From contig NZ_AUCV01000005.1 in assembly GCF_000429945.1 (NCBI RefSeq), positions 145,553 through 209,552 on the forward strand: a stretch of 64,000 bases of DNA, in the 5' to 3' direction. Numbering within the stretch: position 1 is the first letter of the stretch; the number at the start of each line of letters is the position of its first letter. A program made the translations under genes and the position numbers. Below are positions 17,695 through 26,026 of this stretch, one piece after another. The notes beneath the pieces are model-generated. The model was given only the letters and a program-made list of their open reading frames with translations. It had not been told where the DNA came from and made no database searches. This DNA comes from Desulfogranum japonicum DSM 18378. GTDB lineage: Bacteria; Desulfobacterota; Desulfobulbia; Desulfobulbales; Desulfobulbaceae.

Positions 17695-18645
17695 CTATAC
17701 TCCTAACTCGTTACGAGGATTAACGGGCATTAACTGCGCCATCTTTCGATACAGTGCTTTTTGCTCTTCTGTCACGGCTGCCGGGACAACCACCCGCAGG
17801 GTGACGATTTGATCTCCCGTTTTATTCTGACTGCATAATCCCTTATCCTTCAGGCGAAGCTTCTTGCCTCCCTGGGAGCCGGCAGGTATCTTCATCTGCA
17901 CGTTTCCTCCCAGAGTGGGAATAGTTACAGTAGCTCCGAGAGCGGCCTCCCACGGGGTAACCGGTAAAGAAAGATGAATGTCTCGTTTTTCTGCATGAAA
18001 AAAGGGATCCTCGCGGAAGGCTATTTCCAGATAAAGGTCTCCGGCAGGACCTCCGCCAATGCCCGGAGTGCCCTGGCCCTCGAGACGAATACGCTGTCCC
18101 TCTATAATGCCTTTTGGGATGGCAACATGGAGTGTGTGTGGTACGGTAACTACCCGGCCGTCGGCATGCATTTCAGCTCTGGACAGAGTAATCGTCTGTT
18201 TGGAGCCATGGAAGGCATCACGTAAATCAAGCAGTATTTTCGCGTGACTGTCCTCTCCTTTCATGCGATAGGATGTGTAGTGGCGCCGTGTTCCCCCAAA
18301 CTGCGATTGACCAAAAAGGGCTTCGAAAAAATCGCTGAAGCCGGATGCGTCGCTTCCGGTATAATCAGCTCCACTGAATTCAAAACCCGCATCCCAGTTA
18401 GGAGGAGGTGTGAAATCCTGGCCATTTTTCCAGTTACTGCCAAATTTATCATAGGCAGTACGTTTTTCCGGGTCTTTCAATACCTCGTATGCTTCACCGA
18501 TTTCCTTGAATTTGGTTTCTGCACCAGCTTCTTTATTGATATCAGGGTGGTATTTTCTTGCCAGCTTACGATAGGCCTGTTTAATTTTGTCCTGAGTCGC
18601 ATCCCGTTCAACACCCAGAATCTGGTAGTAATCTTTGTATTCCAT
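17695..18645 (-). CDS. cbpA: Curved-DNA-binding DnaJ-type co-chaperone CbpA
   Basis: CbpA is a DnaJ paralog without the zinc-finger domain that works with DnaK and can bind DNA. The 316-residue protein has an N-terminal J-domain with the HPD motif ([15 protein letters not shown], about residues 32-46), a Gly/Phe-rich linker and two C-terminal beta domains ([34 protein letters not shown]). It is followed by cbpM, forming the usual pair, and probably begins the leftward run that goes on through rmuC. Confidence 0.92.
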   Translation of the reverse strand: MEYKDYYQILGVERDATQDKIKQAYRKLARKYHPDINKEAGAETKFKEIGEAYEVLKDPEKRTAYDKFGSNWKNGQDFTPPPNWDAGFEFSGADYTGSDASGFSDFFEALFGQSQFGGTRRHYTSYRMKGEDSHAKILLDLRDAFHGSKQTITLSRAEMHADGRVVTVPHTLHVAIPKGIIEGQRIRLEGQGTPGIGGGPAGDLYLEIAFREDPFFHAEKRDIHLSLPVTPWEAALGATVTIPTLGGNVQMKIPAGSQGGKKLRLKDKGLCSQNKTGDQIVTLRVVVPAAVTEEQKALYRKMAQLMPVNPRNELGV

Positions 18646-18782
18646 AGGCTATCATGTCTGAATTGTAAGGAGTTTAGTAGGTGTTAATACCTTAAGGTCA
18701 GCATCATGAAAAGAAAAGAACAAAAAAGAGGTTACTTTCTGCTTGCTGATCGTGTCTGCTATCTTTTATTGTTAATACAATC

Positions 18783-19334
18783 ATGAATATTTCAACAGAA
18801 CACCCATATCACAACCTGTTGCTAACAGGATTCAGGGCAACTGGAAAATCTTTGATTGGTTCGCTTCTAGCCCGGGAACTTCAATATACTTTTGTCGATA
18901 GCGATGTTGTCCTCTGTGAGCGACAGGGGATGACAGTCCAGGAAATTGTATCCGAGTATGGATGGGCTGCGTTTCGAGCCCTTGAATCAGCAGTGCTCCA
19001 GGATGTATTAACGGCCAGACATACTGTGCTTGCCGTTGGTGGAGGCGCCATTGAGCATACAGCGATTTGGCCTCAGTTGATGGAGCAGTATTACGTTGTC
19101 TGGCTCCGTGCCAGCAGGGACACCATCTGCTCTCGGATGGGACTGGATGGCAAAAGCAGTCATCAACGTCCTTCTCTTCTCGGAAAATGTGCCAAACAGG
19201 AGGTAGAGGAACTTCTTGAAAAACGGATACCTCTTTATGATGCAGGATCACATTTTGCCATTGATACTGATACACTTGGACCTGAAGAAGTGGCTGGAGC
19301 CATTCTTCGTCATGTTTCCGGATTGATGCAATGA
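18783..19334 (+). CDS. aroK: Shikimate kinase
   Basis: This 183-residue enzyme phosphorylates shikimate in aromatic amino-acid synthesis. The Walker A is GFRATGKS (residues 16-23); the shikimate-binding Asp region is FVDSDVVLCERQGMTVQEI, followed by FRALESAVL (Arg-Glu) and AVGGGAIE. It begins the operon aroK-glgA-unknown and its stop overlaps the glgA start (ATGA). The pairing of an aromatic-pathway gene with glycogen synthase is not a common order. Confidence 0.88.
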   Translation: MNISTEHPYHNLLLTGFRATGKSLIGSLLARELQYTFVDSDVVLCERQGMTVQEIVSEYGWAAFRALESAVLQDVLTARHTVLAVGGGAIEHTAIWPQLMEQYYVVWLRASRDTICSRMGLDGKSSHQRPSLLGKCAKQEVEELLEKRIPLYDAGSHFAIDTDTLGPEEVAGAILRHVSGLMQ

Positions 19335-21007
19335 CTGACCTATTTGAACAACATGAGACAATGAGAACGGATGGCTCCCAGATACAGGCGAAGTCAATCT
19401 TACTGGTATCCAGGGAGTATGACACTATTGCTGGTGCCGGCGGAGTAAAGGATGTTTGCAGGCAACTGGCAGAAGAGCTGGCAAACAACGGATACCCTGT
19501 ACAGGTTATTTTACCCAGGTATGGTTTTTTTGATGCCAAAAGAGCTGGGTTTACCCCTTTGCCGATTGCCTGTTGCCCTTCCGGCAAGGTGAATGGATAT
19601 GCTTTTCCCAGCGTATTCAGTGTGGATATGAATTATGCGGAAGAGGAAAGGCGTGAACAGGTCGGGATATGGCACAACGAGTTAAATGGTGTGCATATTT
19701 ATCTGATCGAGGCAGAGCGTTTCGGTGAAAAACTCGGAGTGTATACCTATACCAGGCAGGAAGAGTTGTTGAATGGCAATCACAGGCAGGGTGACGGCCA
19801 TTTTGATTATTTTGCCATGAACATCCTTCTGCAGAAAACGGCTTTGGATGTCTTAATACTCACGCAGAAGGTTCCCTGGATCATTCATTGCCAGGACGGA
19901 CATGCAGCAACATTGCCTGCGCTCATGAGAGAGAACAGCGGTTACCGTCACTATTTCAGATCCTGTGGTGCTGTGGTTACGATTCACAACGCTGGAATCG
20001 GGTATCACCAGGATGTGGCAGACCTCGATTTTGCACATGCCATAACAGGGTTACCCAAATGGTGCGTGATGAACCACCTCCTGGGCATGAGTTTTGACCC
20101 TTTTATAGTATCTTCTTCCTATGCTGTTCTGAACACGGTCAGTGAAAATTACGGCAGGGAGTTGCAGGAAACCCGAGAAGATGCGCGAACCGGATGGCTG
20201 GGGCATGCCCTGAAGGAGCGTAATGTACAGATACAGGGGGTTACCAACGGCATCAATCCGAAAGCCTTTTCTCCCGATAACCCTGAAGTATTAGGATTGG
20301 CCAATGGTTTTGATGTGCTGCATGGGAACCTGGATGGCAAGGCAGACTGCAAGAAATATATTTTGCAACAGACGGGTATGGTCAGGCAATGGGAAAAGGT
20401 TGAACAGTTCGGTACCTTGTGGAATGCTCCTGAACAACCATTATTTACCTTTATCGGCCGATTAACCGGGCAGAAGGGGGTTGATCTTCTCCTGGATTGC
20501 CTGGATACGTTTTTTACAGAGCATGACAACTGCCGGTTTCTCATACTCGGTTCAGGCAATGCTCAGATAGAAAAACAGTTTCAGCAATGGGCTGAGGAGT
20601 CGGTATTGCTGGGAAGGTTTTGCTTTTTAAAAGGGTTTGATACCCAACTGGCCAATCAGGTTTATGCTGCTGGCGATTTTTTCCTCATTCCCTCCCAATA
20701 TGAACCGTGCGGGCTCACTGATTACATGGCACAGTTACTGGGTAACCTCCCTATCGTTCACCATGTGGGAGGACTGGTAAAAGTGGTGGATGGTGAAACA
20801 GGCATCGCTTTTCACAAACATTCTTCCGACGCGTTGGGTGAAGCCATGGAACGCGCATTGTCCATGTATGCAGATACCCCGCGTATGCGCAATATGCAGA
20901 GGGCGGCTGTAGAGAAAATTCAACAGCAGCACACGTGGCAACGTGTCATGCAACAGTATCTGGCATTGTATCACCAGGCCTCGGCAATGGCCTGTCTGGA
21001 AAGGTAA
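19331..21007 (+). CDS. glgA: Glycogen/starch synthase-type glycosyltransferase (GT5)
   Basis: A GT5-family glycogen synthase would transfer glucose from ADP-glucose to alpha-1,4-glucan. At 558 residues it exceeds the usual 475-500. Recognisable parts are IIHCQDGHAATLPAL, TVSENYGRELQ, FTFIGRLTGQKGVDLLL and the active-site PSQYEPCGLTDYMAQ near residue 458. The N-terminal KTGGL motif, whose Lys contacts the nucleotide sugar, reads GAGGV here (in AGAGGVKDV), so the Lys is replaced. The start overlaps aroK. It may be a divergent synthase with altered donor use; no other glg gene is nearby. Confidence 0.82.
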   Translation: MTDLFEQHETMRTDGSQIQAKSILLVSREYDTIAGAGGVKDVCRQLAEELANNGYPVQVILPRYGFFDAKRAGFTPLPIACCPSGKVNGYAFPSVFSVDMNYAEEERREQVGIWHNELNGVHIYLIEAERFGEKLGVYTYTRQEELLNGNHRQGDGHFDYFAMNILLQKTALDVLILTQKVPWIIHCQDGHAATLPALMRENSGYRHYFRSCGAVVTIHNAGIGYHQDVADLDFAHAITGLPKWCVMNHLLGMSFDPFIVSSSYAVLNTVSENYGRELQETREDARTGWLGHALKERNVQIQGVTNGINPKAFSPDNPEVLGLANGFDVLHGNLDGKADCKKYILQQTGMVRQWEKVEQFGTLWNAPEQPLFTFIGRLTGQKGVDLLLDCLDTFFTEHDNCRFLILGSGNAQIEKQFQQWAEESVLLGRFCFLKGFDTQLANQVYAAGDFFLIPSQYEPCGLTDYMAQLLGNLPIVHHVGGLVKVVDGETGIAFHKHSSDALGEAMERALSMYADTPRMRNMQRAAVEKIQQQHTWQRVMQQYLALYHQASAMACLER

Positions 21008-21013
21008 TTTCAT

Positions 21014-21916
21014 ATGAGTATACATCATCAAGCGTTATCCCTGTCGGCATCTCAAATAGATACTCCCTGGTTTGAGCAAAGAAGGGATCATTTTGTCCGG
21101 CAGGCTGTGGATGATTTCTTCGATTTGCTTAAAAAGTATCACCATCTGTACGGGCAATACAGGAGAGTGTTTAAAGGTGAATGTACGGCACGTGCCCTCC
21201 TGACAAATCCGCAGGCCAGGAAATTGTGCGAGATATTGTTTGCAGGCCTGTCAGATATGTTAGGCTCTGAAAACAGTAGAGGCACACTCTGGCGTTTGAA
21301 GGATTTGTGTCATAGTATCTGGCCAAAGCAGGCTCGTGGTGAAAGTATGCACGGGTCACTGATTGACTGGCTGGTTGGGTCTATTTTTCACGAGGCCATG
21401 AAGCTCAAGGAGAACCTCTACCTGTTACAAAATTATGGCCAGGCGGTATTCAACCTTGAGCAGGATGATACTAGAAGTTTTCGGCCGGCCCAGGGGCTGG
21501 AGGTTTTTTCCCAGGTTGTTGATGCCAAGGGGTTGTTCCAACGGATTGCAGATGATGTCCTTGTTCAAATAGAACAGATAGGATTACTCCTGGGGCAGAC
21601 AAGTTATCTTTTGCGTCGGCTGATGCCTGAACTGGCGAGAAATGCGCTGGTGGTTCGTCTTTTAGTAGAGCATGAAGAAACGGTCCTTGCTTTGTGGGGT
21701 GAGAGCCTGACAAATGTATTCAACGATATGTTTATGGGAAACGCTGCCTCTGGTTTTTGTGCTGCAGGAAGAAATTATCTGGCCGGACAATGGTATAAAC
21801 AGAGTTTGGAGGTCTATGAGAGGGCCCTGAGCCTGGATCCATCTCATGAAGAAGCTATAACAAAGACCATTCAACTGCAGGCGATACTCAAGGATGATTG
21901 CTGCATCCCGAAATAA
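21014..21916 (+). CDS. Hypothetical protein with a C-terminal TPR-like motif
   Basis: A 300-residue soluble, mostly helical protein without a recognised catalytic domain. Residues about 255-290 (GQWYKQSLEVYERALSLDPSHEEAI) form one TPR-like unit. It starts 6 bp after glgA and is probably the third gene of the aroK-glgA operon, so a role near glycogen synthesis is possible but only inferred from position. Confidence 0.7.
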   Translation: MSIHHQALSLSASQIDTPWFEQRRDHFVRQAVDDFFDLLKKYHHLYGQYRRVFKGECTARALLTNPQARKLCEILFAGLSDMLGSENSRGTLWRLKDLCHSIWPKQARGESMHGSLIDWLVGSIFHEAMKLKENLYLLQNYGQAVFNLEQDDTRSFRPAQGLEVFSQVVDAKGLFQRIADDVLVQIEQIGLLLGQTSYLLRRLMPELARNALVVRLLVEHEETVLALWGESLTNVFNDMFMGNAASGFCAAGRNYLAGQWYKQSLEVYERALSLDPSHEEAITKTIQLQAILKDDCCIPK

Positions 21917-21990
21917 TAATCAGTGCTGGTGTGAGCCCAGGGTAGACATATCCGATCATCTGAAGTGAAATGTGGTATGATAAGGGATAC

Positions 21991-22149
21991 GTAACTGCTC
22001 ACAGCGCACCTGATCTTTCCGCGATCAGTCTGGTTTACGTATAAGCAAATACGCGTCACCAGCCTGCTTGCAAAAATGTCAGGCTCCCTGTAACCAGTTA
22101 TAAAGGCGGAAGACTTTCAAATTTGACCGTCGCACCTGTGACCAGTTAC
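21991..22149 (+). repeat. 159-bp intergenic repeat, copy A
   Basis: Full-length copy of a repeat family with five members in this window. It begins GTAACTGCTCACAGCGCACC and ends GACCAGTTAC, the two ends forming imperfect inverted repeats. It shares with the other copies the CGATCAG, TACGTAT, CCAGCCTGCTTGC and CTGTAACCAGTTA blocks. It lies between the TPR-like gene and gapA. Confidence 0.85.
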
Positions 22150-22242
22150 GACTCAAAACTAATTGAAATATCAGTGTTGTTAACCCCGTGATCAGTTACT
22201 ATCTGCTGAATCGAATCACCTTTTCAAGAAAGGAGAATTGCT

Positions 22243-23247
22243 ATGGGCATTAGAGTCGGAATTAATGGGTTTGGCCGAATAGGCAGAAATATTTTTCGAG
22301 CCATGAGTAAAGATGAGGCATTTGCTGACATTGAAGTGGTTGGGATTAATGACCTGACCGATGTGAATACCATTGCCCATCTGTTGAAATATGATTCCAT
22401 CATGGGCACCTTTGCAAGGGATGTCCAGGCTGCGGAGAATGGAATACAATTGGATGGCACATTTATACCAGTGACCGGTCATCGTAATCCGGCCGAGATA
22501 CCCTGGGGTGAATTTGGAGCTGATTATGTTCTTGAGTGCACAGGACTTTTCAGGGATATGGAAAGTGCTAAACCGCATATTGATGCTGGATGTAAAAAGG
22601 TAATTATTTCTGCACCGGCAAAGGGGGAGGTAAAGACCATTGTTATGGGGGTCAATGAGGATGAATACGACCCAACCGAACACCATGTTGTTTCAAATGC
22701 ATCCTGCACCACTAATTGTCTTGCGCCTGTTGCCCAGGTCATTCTGGATAATTTCGGTATCATGCGCGGCCTGATGACCACTGTCCACGCCTACACCGGA
22801 GATCAGCGGTTGTTAGATTTTCCCCATTCTGATCTGCGACGTGCCAGGGCTGCAGGGCTTTCCATGGTTCCAACAAAAACAGGGGCTGCCGCTGCTGTGG
22901 CCTTGGTCATTCCGGAGTTGAAAAACAAATTCGATGGTCTTGCCGTCCGTGTACCAACGCCAGATGTTTCGTTGGTCGACGTAGTGATTGAAGTGGAAAA
23001 GGAAACCTCAGCAGCCGATGTCAATAAAGCTTTGCAGACCGCGGCGAACAGATACCTGCGCTATACGGAAGAACCTCTGGTATCCATTGATTTTCAAGGC
23101 GATCCTCACTCATCCATTGTTGATGGACTCTGCACCAGGGTCATGGGTACCACGGTTAAGATCATGAGCTGGTACGACAATGAGTGGGGATATTCCAACA
23201 GGATGCTGGATCTGGTTTTGCACATGGACCGGGCCAGTGTACTCTGA
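22243..23247 (+). CDS. gapA: Glyceraldehyde-3-phosphate dehydrogenase, type I
   Basis: GAPDH (334 residues) oxidises glyceraldehyde-3-phosphate in glycolysis or runs in reverse in gluconeogenesis. The N-terminal NAD fold starts GINGFGRIGRNIFRAM, the catalytic Cys lies in NASCTTNCLAPVAQV, and VHAYTGDQRLLDFPHSDLRRARAA and SWYDNEWGYSNRM are standard. AGAAAGGAGAA precedes the ATG. It is monocistronic with a hairpin terminator downstream and repeat copy A upstream. Confidence 0.96.
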   Translation: MGIRVGINGFGRIGRNIFRAMSKDEAFADIEVVGINDLTDVNTIAHLLKYDSIMGTFARDVQAAENGIQLDGTFIPVTGHRNPAEIPWGEFGADYVLECTGLFRDMESAKPHIDAGCKKVIISAPAKGEVKTIVMGVNEDEYDPTEHHVVSNASCTTNCLAPVAQVILDNFGIMRGLMTTVHAYTGDQRLLDFPHSDLRRARAAGLSMVPTKTGAAAAVALVIPELKNKFDGLAVRVPTPDVSLVDVVIEVEKETSAADVNKALQTAANRYLRYTEEPLVSIDFQGDPHSSIVDGLCTRVMGTTVKIMSWYDNEWGYSNRMLDLVLHMDRASVL

Positions 23248-23314
23248 TACTGAACGGGAGGAGGACTTTCTCCAAATCGTTTTGGACCGCAGGTGACAGT
23301 TGTATTTTTGATAA

Positions 23315-23361
23315 AAAAAAACCGGAATCCCAGGTGAAATCTACCTGCAGAATCCGGTTTT
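23315..23361. terminator. Hairpin terminator after gapA (likely bidirectional)
   Basis: AAAACCGGA and TCCGGTTTT form a 9-bp outer stem enclosing CAGGT/ACCTG. A-run before and T-run after allow use in both directions. A second hairpin, TTTCAGGGCAC/GTGCCCTGAAA (23365-23397), follows and could terminate the leftward small gene at 23418. Confidence 0.75.
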
Positions 23362-23417
23362 GTGTTTCAGGGCACCACTCCTTAAAGTGCCCTGAAAGAC
23401 CTGCTATAGTCTGGATA

Positions 23418-23591
23418 TCATTCGTCGATATATCCCTTGCCCTTGCAGGTCGGACATTCCTGGTCAGGGGTACAAACCTGACCGTCATCTGCTTTTGACC
23501 CCTGCCACTCGCTGCTGGTCTCGCAAACGCCTTCGATTACTTTTTTTCCCTGGCAGGTTGGACAAACTGTTTTCTTTTCTTCCTGTGACAT
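23418..23591 (-). CDS. 57-residue protein with two DnaJ-like CxxCxGK zinc knuckles
   Basis: A short gene on the minus strand with an almost ideal ribosome site (AAAGGAGGT, 4 bp before ATG). The protein has TVCPTCQGKKV near the N-terminus and ECPTCKGKGYIDE at the C-terminus, with further Cys at residues 23 and 40. CPTCxGKG is the zinc-finger repeat of DnaJ, so the protein probably binds one zinc between the two knuckles. It has no J-domain. The function is unknown; a stand-alone zinc-ribbon or RNA/protein-binding role is inference. Hairpins downstream could act as its terminator. Confidence 0.72.
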   Translation of the reverse strand: MSQEEKKTVCPTCQGKKVIEGVCETSSEWQGSKADDGQVCTPDQECPTCKGKGYIDE

Positions 23592-23665
23592 TACTACCTC
23601 CTTTGATGATTGGAAAACTGACTGCTTCTATGAGATAACTATAAACGAATATTTAGGAAAAGCAA

Positions 23666-23806
23666 TCATTTCAATTCTCCCTGCACGAGATCAATTCTGT
23701 GTTGACCATCTCTGCACCGGATAGCCTTGTAGCTCCATTTCCCCCATTTGGATAAGGTGTCGGCAGCGAGTGATACGGCTTTTTCTGTTTCATAAGAAAT
23801 GCTCAT
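23666..23806 (-). CDS. 46-residue hypothetical small protein
   Basis: A possible small gene on the minus strand upstream of the zinc-knuckle gene. It starts MSISYETEKAVSLAADTL, is rich in Lys/Arg and Trp in the centre (SKWGKWSYKAIRCRDG) and ends at LVQGELK. A weak AGAGAG ribosome site precedes the ATG. Codon choice looks normal, but the length alone gives little support. Confidence 0.4.
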   Translation of the reverse strand: MSISYETEKAVSLAADTLSKWGKWSYKAIRCRDGQHRIDLVQGELK

Positions 23807-24006
23807 ACGAACTCTCTTTCCTGAATGCGAGGAGCACGGATGAAAAAAGTGTTATCTTTGTGAATCGATTAAAAATAAGAAGACATTTTCCGGATCATTC
23901 TTATCATTACAGAGGGTTGTGTGAACGTCTCGTAAGCGAGAAAATTTGAGTTTTTTTCTTACGGAAGTTCGCTCATATTTTTTATTTTTGAATAGGAGGT
24001 ATTACA

Positions 24007-24774
24007 ATGCGAAAAAAAATTGCTGCTGTATTTTTAGTCGTCAGCCTTTGCACTGGCAGTCAGGTTTTGGCCCAAGAACATGAGCAAGAGCATGAACATG
24101 GACACGTTCACTGGGGCTATACAGGGCATGAGGGGCCAGAGCATTGGGGAGGTCTTGCAGAACCATTTTCTGCCTGCAAGGATGGAAGAAATCAAAGTCC
24201 CATTGACATCGTGCCAAACCTTGACGCAGATCTCTCTCCATTGACAATTACCTACATTCCCGGGGGAAGCGAGATCATCAATAATGGCCACAGTATCCAG
24301 GTCAATTATACTGCAGGCAGTACGTTGACTCTTGATGGGCAGGTATTTGAACTGAAACAGTTTCATTTTCATACCCCTAGCGAGAACACCATTAACGGTG
24401 AATCCTTTCCCATGGAAGCTCATTTTGTTCATGCAGATAAAGATGGTAATCTTGCAGTATTGGCACTGATGTTCAAGGAAGGAACTGCAAATAAGGAACT
24501 GGCTAAAGCCTGGGCACAAATGCCTCAGGCTGTTGGTGGTCAGGAGAGCCTGCACCAGACCGTTGATGCAGCAGCATTGCTGCCCGCGAATCAGGGATAT
24601 TACCGTTTTAACGGTTCATTGACGACCCCACCTTGTTCAGAAGGTGTACACTGGATTGTGCTCAAAGAGTCTGCCCAGGCTTCTAAAGAACAAATCGCTC
24701 AATTTTCGAAGGTGATAGGGGTACCTAATAACAGACCGGTGCAACCTGTTAATGCCCGTATTGTTGTAGAGTAA
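24007..24774 (+). CDS. Periplasmic alpha-carbonic anhydrase
   Basis: Alpha-class carbonic anhydrases interconvert CO2 and bicarbonate with a zinc held by three His. The 255-residue protein has a Sec signal (MRKKIAAVFLVVSLCTGS..., likely cut after VLA), a His/Glu-rich mature start, then HWGYTGHEGPEHWGGL and QSPIDI. The zinc ligands are in QFHFHTPSEN and EAHFVHAD; FNGSLTTPPCSEGVHWIVL is the conserved C-terminal segment. A strong AATAGGAGG precedes the ATG. It stands alone, so it would act outside the cytoplasm, probably for inorganic carbon supply or pH control. Confidence 0.94.
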   Translation: MRKKIAAVFLVVSLCTGSQVLAQEHEQEHEHGHVHWGYTGHEGPEHWGGLAEPFSACKDGRNQSPIDIVPNLDADLSPLTITYIPGGSEIINNGHSIQVNYTAGSTLTLDGQVFELKQFHFHTPSENTINGESFPMEAHFVHADKDGNLAVLALMFKEGTANKELAKAWAQMPQAVGGQESLHQTVDAAALLPANQGYYRFNGSLTTPPCSEGVHWIVLKESAQASKEQIAQFSKVIGVPNNRPVQPVNARIVVE

Positions 24775-24789
24775 AATCACTGTAGCGCG

Positions 24790-24938
24790 TTGGCAACACT
24801 GTGCTCTTTCCGCGATCAGCCTGGCTTAGGTATGATCCAATATGCTGCGCCAGCATGATTGCGAAAATCTCAGGCCCTGTAAGCCGTTACAAAAACAGGG
24901 GAGTTTCAAGTTTATTTGTTTCCCTGACGAGTAGTTAC
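24790..24938 (+). repeat. Intergenic repeat family, copy B
   Basis: Copy of the 159-bp family, about 10 bp shorter at its left end. It shares CTTTCCGCGATCAGCCTGGC, ATGCTGCGCCAGC, GCGAAAATCTCAGG and ends GAGTAGTTAC. It follows the carbonic anhydrase stop by about 15 bp. Confidence 0.82.
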
Positions 24939-24946
24939 CTTTCATC

Positions 24947-24985
24947 ACCGGCTGCCGGCTGGTTTATAACCAGTCAGCAGCCGGT
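24947..24985. terminator. Strong hairpin after carbonic anhydrase
   Basis: ACCGGCTGC and GCAGCCGGT form a 9-bp outer stem with a second inner stem CTGGTT/AACCAG. No clear T-run follows, so the terminator role is only probable. It is directly beyond repeat copy B. Confidence 0.45.
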
Positions 24986-25045
24986 CAGTAGTTCCTTGCG
25001 TTATATTCCTTCCTGATAAGAACTCCTAAATTGTTCACAACAGCA

Positions 25046-26005
25046 TTATTGTATGTGTTTTAAATGCATTTTTTCAAAATAATCAGGAATATATTCATCC
25101 AGCAAGTACCTTATCCGCCAGGGCCAGGTGCCGGCTATGAACCCTACGTGGCCACCGTGTGCACACATTTCCAGCCTGACATGGGGAGGGATTTCATAGT
25201 CTTCTTGCTGTAAGGGATACATGAAGGGATCATCTTTGGCCAGGAGGATATATGTGGGTACCGTAATGTCCTTCAGGAAATTTGCCGCACTACAGGTTGA
25301 GTAGTACGTTTTAGCATTGCTGAAGCCGTTTATCGGTGCGGTGATGTGGTCGTCATATTGCTCAAGGGTTCTCAGCGAATTCACATGTATATCAGGAAGT
25401 TCCTGATGTTGTCGTTTTTTTTGAATCCAGGTGCGGCGTAGTTTGTTGAGAAGATAACGCTGGTATATTCTGGATGCGCCCTTGGTCAGCCGCTTTGCCG
25501 CCATTTCCAGGTGCAAGGGAACTGAAATGGCCATGGCAGCGGTGAGCAGGGATTTGTTCCCCTGTTCGCCAAGATATTTCAATAATATATTGCCACCCAG
25601 GGAAAATCCTACGGCTCCCTGTATTGGAGTTCCTTTGACGTACAAGTGATTCAGAACTTCATGCAGGTCGTCACTGGAGCCGGAATGATAGGAACGGGCA
25701 AGCCGATTGGTTTCTTCGCTGCAGCCGCGCAGATACATAAAAACAGGTCTGAAGCCTCGCTGCTCAAGAACTTCTACCAAAGGTCCTGCGTAATGGGAGT
25801 CCATGGAGCCTTCCAGGCCGTGAAGGATAAGAATTCTCGGGCCCTGACAACGGAGGCTGTGGTCCAGGTCTATGAAATCGCCATCCTGCAGTTCTACTCG
25901 TTCCCGGCGCAGGTTCAGTTTGGGAGTATGGCGAAGTATTTTGGGTAACAGGGTCTGTACGTGGCCATTGCGGAGCCAGAGTGGGGTGAGGTTAGAACTG
26001 GGCAT
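25046..26005 (-). CDS. YheT-family alpha/beta hydrolase
   Basis: This 319-residue protein belongs to the YheT/ABHD1-3 family of alpha/beta hydrolases. It opens with LWLRNGHVQTLLP, typical of the family, and has ILILHGLEGSMDSHYAGPL, the nucleophile elbow GFSLGGNILLKYLGE (catalytic Ser in GxSxG), a late Asp in LLAKDDPFMYP and His in HGGHVGFIAG. The natural substrate is not established. It lies 21 bp downstream of the SLC13 permease and may share its transcript. Confidence 0.9.
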   Translation of the reverse strand: MPSSNLTPLWLRNGHVQTLLPKILRHTPKLNLRRERVELQDGDFIDLDHSLRCQGPRILILHGLEGSMDSHYAGPLVEVLEQRGFRPVFMYLRGCSEETNRLARSYHSGSSDDLHEVLNHLYVKGTPIQGAVGFSLGGNILLKYLGEQGNKSLLTAAMAISVPLHLEMAAKRLTKGASRIYQRYLLNKLRRTWIQKKRQHQELPDIHVNSLRTLEQYDDHITAPINGFSNAKTYYSTCSAANFLKDITVPTYILLAKDDPFMYPLQQEDYEIPPHVRLEMCAHGGHVGFIAGTWPWRIRYLLDEYIPDYFEKMHLKHIQ

Positions 26006-26026
26006 ATCTATCAGGTGTGTAAGAGT

